Below are positions 1 through 10,223 of a stretch of 39,111 nt of DNA, one piece after another (position 1 is the first letter of the stretch; each line of letters begins with the position of its first letter). Under the pieces are notes generated by a model. The model was not told the origin of the DNA and ran no database searches. It worked only from the letters and a program-made list of their open reading frames with translations. Position numbers and translations under genes: made by a program. The stretch spans positions 1 through 39,111 of the forward strand of contig JAGXBG010000003.1 of the NCBI GenBank assembly GCA_018971215.1, in the 5' to 3' direction. Source of the stretch: Alphaproteobacteria bacterium (GTDB lineage: Bacteria > Pseudomonadota > Alphaproteobacteria > ATCC43930 > CGMCC-115725).

Positions 1-2153
1 GCATCGACGACGAAGGCGAAGTCGCGGCTCACCGGCTGGAACGGCGACAGTTTGAGCAACGGCCGCGCCGTGCCTTTGGCGCGCGGCTCCGGCACCGCGT
101 CGAGAAAGACTTCGAAGCCGGCGACCGGACCCTCCACCGCCATCGACCGCAGCACGCCCGGATGGATTTCGCCGAACGTTGCGAGGACCTTGGGCCCCTG
201 GCGCAGCGTGCCGGAGCGGCCGGGGTGATACCAATCCGGCGCCGATGCTTCGAGCTGCATCGCGTCGGATGCCACGCCGGCGGCGGCCAAGGCGACGAGC
301 GCGTCTTCCTTGGCGTCGAACGCGCTTGCAGTACGCGCGGGTTCGTTCCACGCCTTGCGCCGAACGGCGCCGGCACGGATGCCGGCGGCGACCAGGTCCT
401 GGCCGTTTTCGGTGTCGTCGCGATACTGCGGTCCGAGCTCGAACAGCGCGACGTCGGCGAGGCCGCGATCGGCGTTGCGCCGCGCGGCGGCGAGCAGATT
501 GGGCAGGATCGACGGTCGCATCGCGTCGAGATCGGCGCTGATCGGATTGAGCAGCATCAGATTCGCCGCGCCGCCGCCGAACAGCGCGGCATCCTTGAGC
601 GCGAGGAACGAGAAGCTCGCCGCTTCGACCAGGCCATGCGCCGCCAGCGTGCGCCGGACCATGCCGGCGCGGCGTTGCGCCGGGTTCAGCGCCGGCGGCG
701 GCACGGCGCCGTCGCGCGGCAACGACACCGCTGGAATCGCGTCGTAGCCATGGATGCGCAGTACCTCTTCGACCAGGCAGGCCTCGCCTTCGATGTCGGC
801 GCGCCACGATGGCGGCTCGACGTCGAAATGATCGCCGCTTTCGCGCACGGCGCAACCGAGCGCCTGCAGGATGCGGCGCTGTTCGCCGGCGGCGACTTCG
901 ACGCCGCCAAGGCTGCGCACGCGATCGGGCCGGAAACGGATGGTGCGCCGCCAGGACGGCACCGCCCCAGCGACGCCGACCTCCGAGACCGCGCCGCCGC
1001 ACAGTTCGAGGATAAGGCGCGTCGCGATTTCGAGACCCGGCCGGACGAATTCGGGATCGAGCCCACGCTCGAAGCGATAGCGCGCATCGCTTTGCAGGTT
1101 GAGTTTGCGACCCGTTGCTGCGGTTCGTACAGGGTCAAACAACGCCGCTTCGATGAAGACATTCGTCGTGGTCGCGGTACAACCGGACGATTCGCCGCCG
1201 ATGACGCCGCCGAGGCTGAGCACGCCGCTGGCGTCGGCGATCACCGTCATGTCGGGTTCGAGCGCGTAGCTCTTGCCGTTGAGCGCCGCCAGGGTTTCGC
1301 CCGCGCGGGCGCCGCGCACCGCGAGATCGCCCTTGAGTTTATCGGCATCGAAAACATGCAGCGGCCGGCCGAGATCGAAGGTCAGCAAATTGGTGATGTC
1401 GACCAGGGCCGAAATCGGCCGCAAGCCGATCGACGTCAGCCGCTCTTGCAGCCACGCCGGGCTCGGCCCGTTCTTGAGACCGCGCACCACGCGGCCGAGG
1501 AACAGCGGACATGCCTTGTCGTCCGGACCGGCGAGATGAACGGCAATCGGGCACGGGAAGGTGCCGGCGACCGGCGCCGTATCGAGCGGCGCGAGCTTGC
1601 CAACGCCGGCGGCGGCCAAGTCGCGGGCGAGGCCGCGCACGCTCAGGCAATCGGCGCGATTAGGCGTCACCTTGACGTCGAGCACCGGATCGCCGAGACC
1701 CGCCGCCTTGACGAAGCTGTCGCCGGGACGCGGGCCGTCGGCTAACTCAATGATGCCCGTGTGATCTTCCGACAGCATGAGCTCGTAGCCCGAGCACAGC
1801 ATGCCGTTCGACACCACGCCGCGGATCTTGCTTGCCTTGAGCGCCTGACCGGAGCGCGGAATCACCGCGCCCGGCGGCGCGAACACGCCGAGCAGGCCAG
1901 CGCGCGCGTTGGGCGCGCCGCACACCACCTCGACCTTGGCTTTGCCGGTGTCGACCAGGCAGAGCTTCAACTTGTCGGCATCGGGATGCGGCTTCGCCTC
2001 GAGCACGCGCGCGACGACGAACGGCGCGAGCGGCTTGCTGCGGTCGACAACGCTTTCGACCTCGAGACCGAGCATAACCAGCTTGGCGACGATCGCGTCG
2101 AGCGCGGCGTCGGTTTCGAGATGCGCCTTGAGCCAAGCGAGCGTCGTCTTCAT
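1..2153 (-). CDS. pheT: Phenylalanyl-tRNA synthetase beta subunit, C-terminus truncated by window start
   Basis: Reverse translation from ATG at 2153: [86 protein letters not shown]..., with PheT tRNA-binding and B5-type regions. Open to the left edge, so missing from the ORF track. ATGA overlap with pheS. Confidence 0.95.
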   Translation of the reverse strand, partial: MKTTLAWLKAHLETDAALDAIVAKLVMLGLEVESVVDRSKPLAPFVVARVLEAKPHPDADKLKLCLVDTGKAKVEVVCGAPNARAGLLGVFAPPGAVIPRSGQALKASKIRGVVSNGMLCSGYELMLSEDHTGIIELADGPRPGDSFVKAAGLGDPVLDVKVTPNRADCLSVRGLARDLAAAGVGKLAPLDTAPVAGTFPCPIAVHLAGPDDKACPLFLGRVVRGLKNGPSPAWLQERLTSIGLRPISALVDITNLLTFDLGRPLHVFDADKLKGDLAVRGARAGETLAALNGKSYALEPDMTVIADASGVLSLGGVIGGESSGCTATTTNVFIEAALFDPVRTAATGRKLNLQSDARYRFERGLDPEFVRPGLEIATRLILELCGGAVSEVGVAGAVPSWRRTIRFRPDRVRSLGGVEVAAGEQRRILQALGCAVRESGDHFDVEPPSWRADIEGEACLVEEVLRIHGYDAIPAVSLPRDGAVPPPALNPAQRRAGMVRRTLAAHGLVEAASFSFLALKDAALFGGGAANLMLLNPISADLDAMRPSILPNLLAAARRNADRGLADVALFELGPQYRDDTENGQDLVAAGIRAGAVRRKAWNEPARTASAFDAKEDALVALAAAGVASDAMQLEASAPDWYHPGRSGTLRQGPKVLATFGEIHPGVLRSMAVEGPVAGFEVFLDAVPEPRAKGTARPLLKLSPFQPVSRDFAFVVD

Positions 2154-3229
2154 CGCGCCAGGCCCCCGGCGAGCGTCGGCACGTCCAGCGGCACGAAGCC
2201 GTAGTGCCGGAGCCAGCGCAGATCGCTGTCGTAGAAGGTGCGCAGATCGGGGATGCCGTATTTCAGCATCGCGATGCGCTCGATCCCCATGCCGAAGGCG
2301 AAACCCTGGTACGCGTCGGGATCGATGTTGCAGTTGCGCAGCACCTTGGGGTGGACCATGCCGCAGCCCAAAATCTCGAGCCAGTCAGCACCGGCACCGA
2401 TCTTGAGGCCGCCGCCTTCGCGCGAGCAGCCGATATCGACCTCGGCCGACGGCTCGGTGAACGGGAAATAGCTCGGCCGGAAGCGCACCGGCAGGTCGGC
2501 CATGCCGAAATAGGCGCGGCAGAAATCGATCAGGCAGCCCTTGAGATGGCCCATGTGCGTGGCACGGTCGATGATCAGGCCTTCGACCTGATGGAACATC
2601 GGCGAGTGCGTCGCGTCGTGATCCGAGCGGAAGGTGCGGCCGGGCACGATGATGCGGATCGGCGGCTTCTGCTTCAGCATCGTGCGGATCTGCACCGGCG
2701 AGGTGTGGGTGCGCAGCACCTTGCGGCTGCCGTCGGCCGCCGTCGCCGCCAGATAGAACGTGTCCTGTTCCTGCCGCGCCGGATGCTCGGGCGGAATGTT
2801 AAGCGCGGTGAAATTGTGGAAATCGTCCTCGATGTGCGGGCCTTCGGCGACGACGAAGCCCATGGCGCCGAAGATCGCGACGATCTCGTCGGTCGTCTGG
2901 CTCACCGGATGGATGCGACCGGCGGGCGTCGCCTCGACCGGCAGCGTCACGTCGACGCGCTCCTGCGCCAGCCGCGCGTTGAGCGCCGCGTCGTTCAGGC
3001 GCGCATGCGCTTCGGCAAGCGCCGCCTCGATCTCGTCCTTGAGCTGGTTGAGTGCGGCGCCGCGCGCCTTGCGCGCTTCGGGCGCCAGCGCGCCGAGTTC
3101 CTTCAACAGGCCGGTGAGCCGGCCCTTGCGGCCGAGCGAGCCGACGCGGACCTGCTCCAACCCCTCGAGGCTGGTCGCACCTTTCACCAGGCGCAACAGC
3201 TCGTCGCGGATGTGGTCGAGGCTTTCCAT
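2150..3229 (-). CDS. pheS: Phenylalanyl-tRNA synthetase alpha subunit
   Basis: [46 protein letters not shown]...; class II motifs [47 protein letters not shown]. Start at MESLD chosen over upstream in-frame ATG. Confidence 0.96.
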   Translation of the reverse strand: MESLDHIRDELLRLVKGATSLEGLEQVRVGSLGRKGRLTGLLKELGALAPEARKARGAALNQLKDEIEAALAEAHARLNDAALNARLAQERVDVTLPVEATPAGRIHPVSQTTDEIVAIFGAMGFVVAEGPHIEDDFHNFTALNIPPEHPARQEQDTFYLAATAADGSRKVLRTHTSPVQIRTMLKQKPPIRIIVPGRTFRSDHDATHSPMFHQVEGLIIDRATHMGHLKGCLIDFCRAYFGMADLPVRFRPSYFPFTEPSAEVDIGCSREGGGLKIGAGADWLEILGCGMVHPKVLRNCNIDPDAYQGFAFGMGIERIAMLKYGIPDLRTFYDSDLRWLRHYGFVPLDVPTLAGGLAR

Positions 3230-3328
3230 CGCCGCGTGCACGCTCCTCAGGCAGAAGACGCCGACCGGCCCGCGCTCGCCGCCGGGACGATCCGGTCCGG
3301 CATATTACGCAGAGCCCGGCGCGGCAGC

Positions 3329-3691
3329 CTAGGCTTTGGGCAGGGCGTCGCGCGCCTGGGCAACGATGGCCTTGAACGCGGCCGGCTCGCGCATGGCGAT
3401 GTCGGCCAGCATCTTGCGGTCGAGCGTGACGCCGGCGAGCCGCAGGCCGTTCATGAACTGCGAGTAGGTCAGGCCTTCTTCGCGCGCGCCCGCGTTGATG
3501 CGCTGGATCCACAGCGCGCGGAAATTGCGCTTCTTCGCCCGGCGGTCGCGATAGGCGTAGCGCAGACCCTTTTCGACTTTCTCGATCGCAATGCGGAACG
3601 ACGACTTGGCGCGGCCGCGGTAGCCCTTGGCCAGGCCGAGTACCTTTTTGTGACGGGCGCGGCCAGTGACGCCGCGTTTGACGTGTGCCAT
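3329..3691 (-). CDS. rplT: 50S ribosomal protein L20
   Basis: [67 protein letters not shown]..., canonical L20. Confidence 0.97.
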   Translation of the reverse strand: MAHVKRGVTGRARHKKVLGLAKGYRGRAKSSFRIAIEKVEKGLRYAYRDRRAKKRNFRALWIQRINAGAREEGLTYSQFMNGLRLAGVTLDRKMLADIAMREPAAFKAIVAQARDALPKA

Positions 3692-3700
3692 GGCGCGCTC

Positions 3701-3904
3701 CTAGCCCCTCATATAAGGCATGTAAGTCATCACCAGCTTGGCGTCGCCCGGCTGGAGCGTGACCGTGCCCTTGGCGTTGCGCTTGCCGCGCTTCGACTTG
3801 TTGATGAGGAGATGGCGCTTGTGCGCGTTGGCCGCCTTGATCTTGCCCGAGGCAGTGCGGCCGAAGCGCTTTTTCGCCCCGGATTTGGTCTTGAGCTTGG
3901 GCAT
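3701..3904 (-). CDS. rpmI: 50S ribosomal protein L35
   Basis: MPKLKTKSGAKKRFGRTASGKIKAANAHKRHLLINKSKRGKRNAKGTVTL..., canonical L35; start at MPKLK. Confidence 0.96.
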   Translation of the reverse strand: MPKLKTKSGAKKRFGRTASGKIKAANAHKRHLLINKSKRGKRNAKGTVTLQPGDAKLVMTYMPYMRG

Positions 3905-3910
3905 TTGATT

Positions 3911-3946
3911 GCCTTTCCGAATTGGGTTCGTTTTGCAGAAAAAGGC
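3911..3946 (-). promoter_or_regulatory. Candidate rpmI leader hairpin masking the Shine-Dalgarno (GCCUUU pairs with AAAGGC)
   Basis: On the minus strand, GCCTTT (3946-3941) is complementary to AAAGGC (3916-3911), which carries the only purine-rich SD-like sequence upstream of the rpmI ATG (3904). Folding not computed. Confidence 0.35.
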
Positions 3947-3988
3947 GGTCAAGGCATGCCCGCAAGCCCGCCGCCCGGTTCGGCGCGG

Positions 3989-4017
3989 GTTATACAGTCC
4001 GAAGGGTGGAATGGCAA
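3989..4017 (-). promoter_or_regulatory. Candidate sigma70-type promoter for rpmI-rplT
   Basis: Minus strand TTGCCA (4017-4012), exactly 17 nt spacer, TATAAC (3994-3989); 5/6 matches to each consensus box, in the infC-rpmI spacer. Confidence 0.6.
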
Positions 4018-4065
4018 GCGGCCGGGACGCGGCGCGCCGACAAGCCCGCCGCCCCGGTTTGCGCC

Positions 4066-4614
4066 CTATTTGGGCGACATCACCATCGTCATCTGGCGGC
4101 CTTCGGTGCGCGGCGACTGCTCGATCTTGGCGACCTTGTCGAGGCCGTCTTTGACCCGCATCAGCACGCCCATGCCGAGCTCCTGGTGCGCCATCTCGCG
4201 GCCGCGGAAACGCATGACGACTTTCACCTTGTCGCCTTCTTCGATGAATTTGAGCATCTGGCGCATCTTGACGTCGTAATCGTGGTCGTCGATGCCCGGC
4301 CGGAGCTTGATCTCCTTGACGTCGATGACCTTCTGTTTCTTGCGCGCTTCGCTTTTGCGTTTCTGCTCCTCGTACTTGAATTTGCCGAAGTCGAGGATCT
4401 TGCAGACCGGCGGGTTGGCTTGCGGTGCGACCTCGACCAGATCGAGGCCGGCTTCTTGGGCGCGGGTCAGGGCTTCGTGTCGGGTGACGACGCCCACCAT
4501 GTTGCCACGTTCGTCGACGAGGCGCAGACGCGCCGCGGCGATCTCGTCGTTGACGCGAGGACCATCATGCGCGGCCCCTCGATGCGCAACGGCGGGGGGT
4601 AGTCTAGGCGGTAT
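4066..4614 (-). CDS. infC: Translation initiation factor IF-3, predicted AUA start
   Basis: [105 protein letters not shown] is IF3. The frame continues upstream through the conserved [22 protein letters not shown] to ATA at 4614, with SD GGAGGT at 4625-4620. The ATG at 4500 would remove part of the N-terminal domain. Confidence 0.88.
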   Translation of the reverse strand: MPPRLPPAVAHRGAAHDGPRVNDEIAAARLRLVDERGNMVGVVTRHEALTRAQEAGLDLVEVAPQANPPVCKILDFGKFKYEEQKRKSEARKKQKVIDVKEIKLRPGIDDHDYDVKMRQMLKFIEEGDKVKVVMRFRGREMAHQELGMGVLMRVKDGLDKVAKIEQSPRTEGRQMTMVMSPK

Positions 4615-4643
4615 GAAACACCTCCAACACGCTCCTTGCTTGC

Positions 4644-6611
4644 CTAAGAAGTGGGCGCCGCGGATGGCACGGCTGCCTCGCCTTTCAATCTAGCGATGGC
4701 TTCGCCCAGCGCAAGGATTTCCTGATCTTTTCCGCCCAACCGGCGCAGCGCAACGCTTTGGGTTTCGGCTTCGCGGGCACCCACGACCAGTAGCAGCGGC
4801 ACTTTGGCGAGACTGTGCTCGCGTACCTTGAGGTTGATCTTTTCGTTGCGCAGGTCGGCCGTCGCCCGCAGTCCCGCCCTGGTTAAGGCCTCGAGCACCA
4901 TGCCGGCATAGGCATTGGCGTCCGAGGTAATCGTCGCCACCACCGCCTGCACCGGCGCCAGCCAGAGCGGGAACCGGCCGGCATGCTGCTCGATCAGGAT
5001 GGCGATGAAGCGTTCGAGCGAACCCAGGATCGCGCGATGCAGCATCACCGGCCGATGACGTTGACCGTCTTCGCCGATGTAGTTGGCGTCGAGCCGTTCG
5101 GGCAGGACGAAATCCACCTGCAGCGTGCCGCATTGCCAGTCGCGGCCGATGGCGTCGCGCAGCACGAATTCGAGCTTGGGCCCGTAGAACGCGCCTTCGC
5201 CGGGATTGAGCGTGTAGGGCAGCTTTGCCGCCTCGACCGCAGTTTTGAGCGCGGCCTCCGCCTTGTCCCAGACTTTGTCGTCGCCGGCGCGCTTCGCCGG
5301 CCGGTCGGAAAATTTAACCGAGACGTCCTCGAAGCCGAAATCGCGATAGACCGAACGCAGCAGATCGCAGAAGGCGACGCTCTCGGCCGTGATCTGGTCT
5401 TCGGTGCAGAAGATGTGCGCGTCGTCCTGGGTGAAGGCGCGCACGCGCATGATGCCGTGCAGCGCGCCGGACGGTTCGTTGCGATGGCAGGCGCCGAACT
5501 CGGCCATGCGCAGCGGCAGCTCGCGATAGGAATGCAGATGCTGACGATAGATCTGCACGTGGCCAGGACAGTTCATCGGCTTGATCGCGAGCACGCGCTT
5601 GACGCCGGTGTCCTTGTCGGCGTTCTCGACGGTGAACATGTGCTCGCCGAATTTTTCCCAGTGGCCGGATTCCTCCCACAGCTTGCGGTCGATGAGCTGC
5701 GGTGTCCGCACCTCGACATAGCCGGCGCACGCGAGCCGCATGCGGATGTAATTCTCGATCGTGCGATAGAGCGTCCAGCCTTTGGGGTGCCAGAAAACGC
5801 TGCCGGCGGCTTCTTCCTGCTGGTGGAAGAGATCGAGCTCGCGCCCCAAGCGACGGTGATCGCGCTTCTCGGCCTCTTCGAGCTGGAACAGGTACTGCTT
5901 CAGGTCCTTCTCGTGCGCCCACGCCGTGCCGTAGACGCGCTGCAGCTGGGCGTTGCGCGCGTCGCCGCGCCAATAGGCGCCCGCGACCTTGGTCAGCCTG
6001 AAGGCGTGGCCGAGCTTGCCGGTCGACGGCAGATGCGGCCCGGTGCAGAGATCGACGAAGCGGCCCTGGCGATAGAGGCTGATCGCCTCGTGCGCCGGGA
6101 TTTCGTGAATCCACTCCGCCTTATATTTCTCGCCCTGGTCGGCGAAGAATTGCACCGCCCGGTCGCGTTCCCATTCCTCGCGAGTGATCGTCTCGTCGCG
6201 ATCGACGATCTCGTGCATACGCTGCTCGATCTTCGCCAGATCGTCGGGCGTGAACGGCGTGTCGCGCGCGAAATCGTAATAGAAGCCGGTGTCGGTCGCC
6301 GGACCGAAGGTCACCTGGGTTTCGGGATAGAGCTCCTTCACCGCTTCGGCCATGACGTGCGCTGCGTCGTGGCGGATGATCTCGAGCGCCGGCGGCGAAT
6401 CGCGTGTCAGGATGGCGATCTTCGCATCCTGCTTGATCGGCGCGGCAAGATCCTTGGGCGTGCCGTCGACCGCGACGGCAAGGGCCGCCTTGGCGAGGCC
6501 CGGACCGATCGCCTTGGCGATCTCGGCGCCGGTGACACCGCGCGGGAAGCTGCGCGCAGCGCCGTCAGGTAGCGTAACGGTGACCGAATCGGCGGCCTTG
6601 GCATCGGGCAT
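4644..6611 (-). CDS. thrS: Threonyl-tRNA synthetase
   Basis: [50 protein letters not shown] (TGS domain), [72 protein letters not shown]. Confidence 0.97.
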   Translation of the reverse strand: MPDAKAADSVTVTLPDGAARSFPRGVTGAEIAKAIGPGLAKAALAVAVDGTPKDLAAPIKQDAKIAILTRDSPPALEIIRHDAAHVMAEAVKELYPETQVTFGPATDTGFYYDFARDTPFTPDDLAKIEQRMHEIVDRDETITREEWERDRAVQFFADQGEKYKAEWIHEIPAHEAISLYRQGRFVDLCTGPHLPSTGKLGHAFRLTKVAGAYWRGDARNAQLQRVYGTAWAHEKDLKQYLFQLEEAEKRDHRRLGRELDLFHQQEEAAGSVFWHPKGWTLYRTIENYIRMRLACAGYVEVRTPQLIDRKLWEESGHWEKFGEHMFTVENADKDTGVKRVLAIKPMNCPGHVQIYRQHLHSYRELPLRMAEFGACHRNEPSGALHGIMRVRAFTQDDAHIFCTEDQITAESVAFCDLLRSVYRDFGFEDVSVKFSDRPAKRAGDDKVWDKAEAALKTAVEAAKLPYTLNPGEGAFYGPKLEFVLRDAIGRDWQCGTLQVDFVLPERLDANYIGEDGQRHRPVMLHRAILGSLERFIAILIEQHAGRFPLWLAPVQAVVATITSDANAYAGMVLEALTRAGLRATADLRNEKINLKVREHSLAKVPLLLVVGAREAETQSVALRRLGGKDQEILALGEAIARLKGEAAVPSAAPTS

Positions 6612-6621
6612 GGGCGCCGGT

Positions 6622-7542
6622 TTATCGCAAGGGAAGCGTCGCGGCAACCGCCTCGACCGGCAGCTCGCTAAGGTCGTCGCGGCGCAGAACCGTGACGCGT
6701 GCGCCGCGCGGCGCGGTCAGCGCGGGATCGGACGCGGCGGAATAAAGCACGGTCGCCGGCGCGCCGCCGGCGACGATCAAGTGCATCGGACCGGTGTCGT
6801 TGCCGACGGCATAGAAACAGGCGCGGCCGAGCGCCACCAGGTCGCCGAAACCGGTGCGGCCGATCAGATTGCGGACCGTCGGACAATCGCGTGCGATTTC
6901 GGCGCCGGCACCGGCATCGTCGGGTCCGCCAACCAACACGGGCGTCAGGCCGACGGTGGTCAGAAACGACGCCAGCCGCATGTAGCGCCCGGCGGGCCAG
7001 CGCTTTTCCGGCCGGTGCCTGGAGCCGCCCGGCACCAGCAGGACGAAACGGTCCGGCAACTTGAACCGCGCGATGTCGGTTGTGGCCCACGACAAATCCG
7101 GTGGCGGCACCGCATCGATTCCGGCCATCGCCAGCTGGTCGCGTTGACGGTCGATGGTGTGCATCCGGTCGCGGTCGGGATTGGCGTGCGGATGCGAAGC
7201 GCCGGCGGCGATGCCCGACCATTGCGGATGCCGCGGCCACAGCAGATGGAAATAGAGACTGGAGCGGTCCGAGGTCTGCAGGTCGTAGACGCGATCGAAC
7301 GAAGCCGCGCGCAGCCGCCGCGCGAGCGCGAGCAGCGTCCAGGGCCGCAACCAACCCGGCCGTTCGTCGGTCCACACCGCATCGAAATAAGGCGCCTGCC
7401 GGCCGAGCTCACCATAGGCCGGCGCGGTCAGCAGCGTGATCCGCGCCTGTGGATGATGCGCGCGGATCGCCGCCGCAGGTCCCATCGCCTGGACGAAATC
7501 GCCCAGCGCGCCGAGTTTGATGACGAGGATACGTTCGGTCAC
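6622..7542 (-). CDS. Glycosyltransferase family 9 (heptosyltransferase-like)
   Basis: [48 protein letters not shown]... with [24 protein letters not shown] and [24 protein letters not shown] start chosen at the conserved N-terminus; the longer ORF to 8157 is a shadow extension. Confidence 0.87.
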   Translation of the reverse strand: MTERILVIKLGALGDFVQAMGPAAAIRAHHPQARITLLTAPAYGELGRQAPYFDAVWTDERPGWLRPWTLLALARRLRAASFDRVYDLQTSDRSSLYFHLLWPRHPQWSGIAAGASHPHANPDRDRMHTIDRQRDQLAMAGIDAVPPPDLSWATTDIARFKLPDRFVLLVPGGSRHRPEKRWPAGRYMRLASFLTTVGLTPVLVGGPDDAGAGAEIARDCPTVRNLIGRTGFGDLVALGRACFYAVGNDTGPMHLIVAGGAPATVLYSAASDPALTAPRGARVTVLRRDDLSELPVEAVAATLPLR

Positions 7543-7556
7543 GCGGCTGCGTTCGC

Positions 7557-8759
7557 TTATACTGCGACGGTTGCCGTGACCGGCGCCGACGTGGCGCCCA
7601 AAAGCTCCTGATATACGGCGATCGTGCGCGCCACCATCGCCGCCGTGGTGAAGTTGGTGCGGACGTGGGCGATCGCGCGGGCGGCAAGTTGGGCACGACC
7701 CTCGGTGTCGAGTGCCAGCGCCGCCGCGATCGCACCGCTCAGCGCATCTGCATCGTTGGGCGGCACCAGCCAACCGGTCTGGCCGGGAACGACGGTCTCG
7801 ACCGCGCCGCCATGTGACGTCGCCACGACCGGCCGACCCATGGCCTGTGCCTCGACGATGACGCGGCCGAAGCCCTCCGGCTCGGTCGAGGCTGAGACGA
7901 CGACGTCGGCCAGCATGTACGCCGCCGGCATGTCGCGGCACTCGTCGAGCACGCGGAACGTGACCGCCGATCCGGCGCGCGCGATCGCCCCGTCGAGTCG
8001 CGCCCGATAACCGTCGCCGCCGCCGGCGCCGACGATCAGCGCGTGGATCTGCGGCCGGTTGAGCCGCTTCATCGCCTCGATCAGGACGAAATGCCCTTTC
8101 CAGCGCGACAGCCGCCCCGGCAGCATCACCACCGGCACGCCGTCGGCCAAACGCCATTCCTGCACCAGACGCGCCATGCGCTCGGCGCTGACCTTTTCTG
8201 GGTCGAACCGCGTCACGTCGACGCCGCGATGGATCACGCGCAGCCGCTCGCGCGGAACGCCATAGGTCGCGGCGGCGTGGTCGGCGACGAAATTGGAATT
8301 GGCGATGACCAGCTCGCCGCGCGCCATCACCGCGTTGTAGCGCCGCTTGAGCCAGGATTTGGCGCCGTAAGCGTTATGGAACGTGGTCAGGAAATGGACG
8401 CCGGCATTCTGCGCGGCGGCGCGCGCGCTCCACGCCGGCGCCCGCGAGCGCACATGGACGATGTCGACCTCGTGGGCGCGGATGAGCGCCGCCAGCCGGC
8501 CGACATTGGCGTGAATGACCAACGGATTTTTCGACGCGAGCGGCAGGGTGACATGCGTCGCGCCGGCCCGCTCGAGCTCGCGCGTCATCGGGCCGCCGGC
8601 GCTGGCCACAAGCGAGCGCCAACCGGCGGCCGCGAGCGCCGCCGCAACGTCGACGGTGCCGCGCTCCACCCCGCCCGCGACCAGCGCGGGCAGAACCTGC
8701 AGCACGGTCGGGCGTCGTTTCGCGTCCGCAGCCTGGATGCTAGGCTCGGTGTCCTTCAT
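7557..8759 (-). CDS. Glycosyltransferase family 4
   Basis: TVLQVLPALVAGGVERGTVDVAAALAAAGWRSLVAS..., LSRWKGHFVLIEAM, ASTEPEGFGRVIVEAQAMGRPVVATSHGGAVETV (GT4 C-terminal motif). Confidence 0.9.
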   Translation of the reverse strand: MKDTEPSIQAADAKRRPTVLQVLPALVAGGVERGTVDVAAALAAAGWRSLVASAGGPMTRELERAGATHVTLPLASKNPLVIHANVGRLAALIRAHEVDIVHVRSRAPAWSARAAAQNAGVHFLTTFHNAYGAKSWLKRRYNAVMARGELVIANSNFVADHAAATYGVPRERLRVIHRGVDVTRFDPEKVSAERMARLVQEWRLADGVPVVMLPGRLSRWKGHFVLIEAMKRLNRPQIHALIVGAGGGDGYRARLDGAIARAGSAVTFRVLDECRDMPAAYMLADVVVSASTEPEGFGRVIVEAQAMGRPVVATSHGGAVETVVPGQTGWLVPPNDADALSGAIAAALALDTEGRAQLAARAIAHVRTNFTTAAMVARTIAVYQELLGATSAPVTATVAV

Positions 8760-8780
8760 GCAGCGTTCACCGGATCGACG

Positions 8781-9542
8781 ATGGCTGAAATTGAAAACCT
8801 TTCGCCGTCTATTTTAACACGCGAGGACGGCGCCACAATCGCCTACCATCGCCGGCGCGGCCGCGGCCCCGGCGTCGTGTTCCTCGGCGGATTCATGTCG
8901 GACATGTCGGGAACCAAGGCGCTGGCGCTCGATCGCTTCTGCGAATCGCGCGGCCAGGCGTTCGTCCGTTTCGATTATTTTGGGCATGGACGGTCGTCGG
9001 GCGCGTTCGCCGACGCGACCGTGAGCCGCTGGCGCGACGATGCGCTCGCGGTGTTGGACACGCTGACCGACGGGCCGCAAATCGTGGTCGGATCGAGCTT
9101 CGGCGGCTGGATCATGCTGCTGCTCGCGGCGGCGCGGCCGCAGCGCGTCAAGGCACTGATCGGCATCGCCGCGGCGCCCGACGCGACCGAGGACCTGATG
9201 TGGGCCCAGTTCCCGCCTGAAGTGCGCCAGCGCATTGAACGCGACGGCGCGGCCGCGATTCCGTCGGCCTACAGCGAACAGGGTTATCTCATTACCCGGC
9301 GGCTGATCGAGGACGGCCGCAAGCATTTACTCATGCGATCGGCGATCGCGTTCGACGGTCCGGTGCGTCTGCTGCACGGCATGTGCGATAACGACGTGCC
9401 GTGGCAGCGCAGCCTGGCGCTCGCCGAGCGTCTCGCTGCCGCCGACGTGCGAATCACGCTGGTCAAGGACGGCGATCATCGCCTGTCGCGCGACGCCGAC
9501 CTCGGGCTGTTGATGCGGACGCTTGGCGCTTTGCTCGACTGA
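8781..9542 (+). CDS. Alpha/beta hydrolase
   Basis: MAEIENLSPSILTREDGATIAYHRRRGRGPGVVFLGGFMSDMSGTKALALDRFCESRGQAFVRFDYFGHGRSSG..., nucleophile elbow GSSFGG, C-terminal DGDHRLS. Confidence 0.9.
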   Translation: MAEIENLSPSILTREDGATIAYHRRRGRGPGVVFLGGFMSDMSGTKALALDRFCESRGQAFVRFDYFGHGRSSGAFADATVSRWRDDALAVLDTLTDGPQIVVGSSFGGWIMLLLAAARPQRVKALIGIAAAPDATEDLMWAQFPPEVRQRIERDGAAAIPSAYSEQGYLITRRLIEDGRKHLLMRSAIAFDGPVRLLHGMCDNDVPWQRSLALAERLAAADVRITLVKDGDHRLSRDADLGLLMRTLGALLD

Positions 9543-9545
9543 CGG

Positions 9546-9989
9546 TCAGTTGCGCAAAGTGGGATGCAGTTCGAACCCGACGCCGAGACGATTGTAGGCG
9601 TTCATCGTCGCGATCACGAAGGTCAGGTCGGCGAATTCCTTGTCGGAAAAGGCGCGCTGGGTTTCCGCGCGCACCGTCGCACTCGGCGGCTCGATGGCCT
9701 GCCGCGTCAATGCTTCGGCCCAGGCGAGCGCAGCGCGTTCGCGCGGCGAAAAGAACGGCGCCTCGCGCCATACGGTCATGTTGTAAAGCTTCTGGGGTTT
9801 CTCGCCGGCGGCCAGCAGATCGTGCGTATGGAGATCGACGCAGTAGGCGCAACCGTTGAGCTGCGAAATGCGCAAATAAATCAGGTCGACCAGCGTCGCC
9901 TCGATCGACGAATTGCGCATCAGCTTGTGCACGGCGCCGAGCGCGCGATAGGCGTCGGCGGCAAGCTCGCGGTAATTCGGATGTGCCAT
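9546..9989 (-). CDS. Carboxymuconolactone decarboxylase / AhpD-like alkylhydroperoxidase family protein
   Basis: MAHPNYRELAADAYRALGAVHKLMRNSSIEATLVDLIYLRISQLNGCAYCVDLHTHDL... with CxxC (CAYC) and downstream His. Confidence 0.88.
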   Translation of the reverse strand: MAHPNYRELAADAYRALGAVHKLMRNSSIEATLVDLIYLRISQLNGCAYCVDLHTHDLLAAGEKPQKLYNMTVWREAPFFSPRERAALAWAEALTRQAIEPPSATVRAETQRAFSDKEFADLTFVIATMNAYNRLGVGFELHPTLRN

Positions 9990-10223
9990 CGGAAACTCCG
10001 TTGTGACGAAACGGCTCGACGCTAGAGCCGCCTGCCGACCGGCAGCAACCCGCAATCCGACAGCCCTGCCATGAAGCGCGGCTGACCGAAGCCGCCATGC
10101 CCAACACCGGCAAAATCCCGAGGGATAGACATTCGCATCCTGGCATATGACCGAATGGGCCAGTATAGTGCGGGATCAATGTTAAACTATTGGCGCCAAG
10201 GGCGCTTTTCGGGCTTGCGCCGT

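Noticed and set aside
162-1745. 527-aa plus-strand ORF opposite pheT
   Set aside because: Antisense shadow of the truncated pheT. Low-complexity Arg/Ala/Asp composition; no family recognised.
3281-3301. Hairpin GCCGGAC-CGGATC-GTCC(C)GGC in the rplT-pheS spacer, considered as a pheST attenuator
   Set aside because: No U-tract follows and no Phe-rich leader peptide is visible on the minus strand.
2204-4279. 691-aa plus-strand ORF spanning pheS, rplT, rpmI and part of infC on the opposite strand
   Set aside because: Shadow ORF from high-GC codon bias. Composition is His/Asp/Arg/Gln-rich with no recognisable domain, and the opposite-strand genes are unambiguous.
4983-6572. 529-aa plus-strand ORF opposite thrS
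   Set aside because: Antisense shadow. ThrS on the minus strand carries all expected motifs.
8043-9542. 499-aa plus-strand reading of the hydrolase ORF starting inside the GT4 gene
   Set aside because: Only the part from 8781 resembles a hydrolase. The first ~245 residues are antisense to GT4.
10140-10199. TATAGT (10164-10169) with CTGGCA 18 nt upstream, and palindrome TTGGCGCCAA (10190-10199), before the MFP gene as promoter plus operator
   Set aside because: Weak -35, uncertain gene start, and no adjacent regulator gene. Too little evidence to call.
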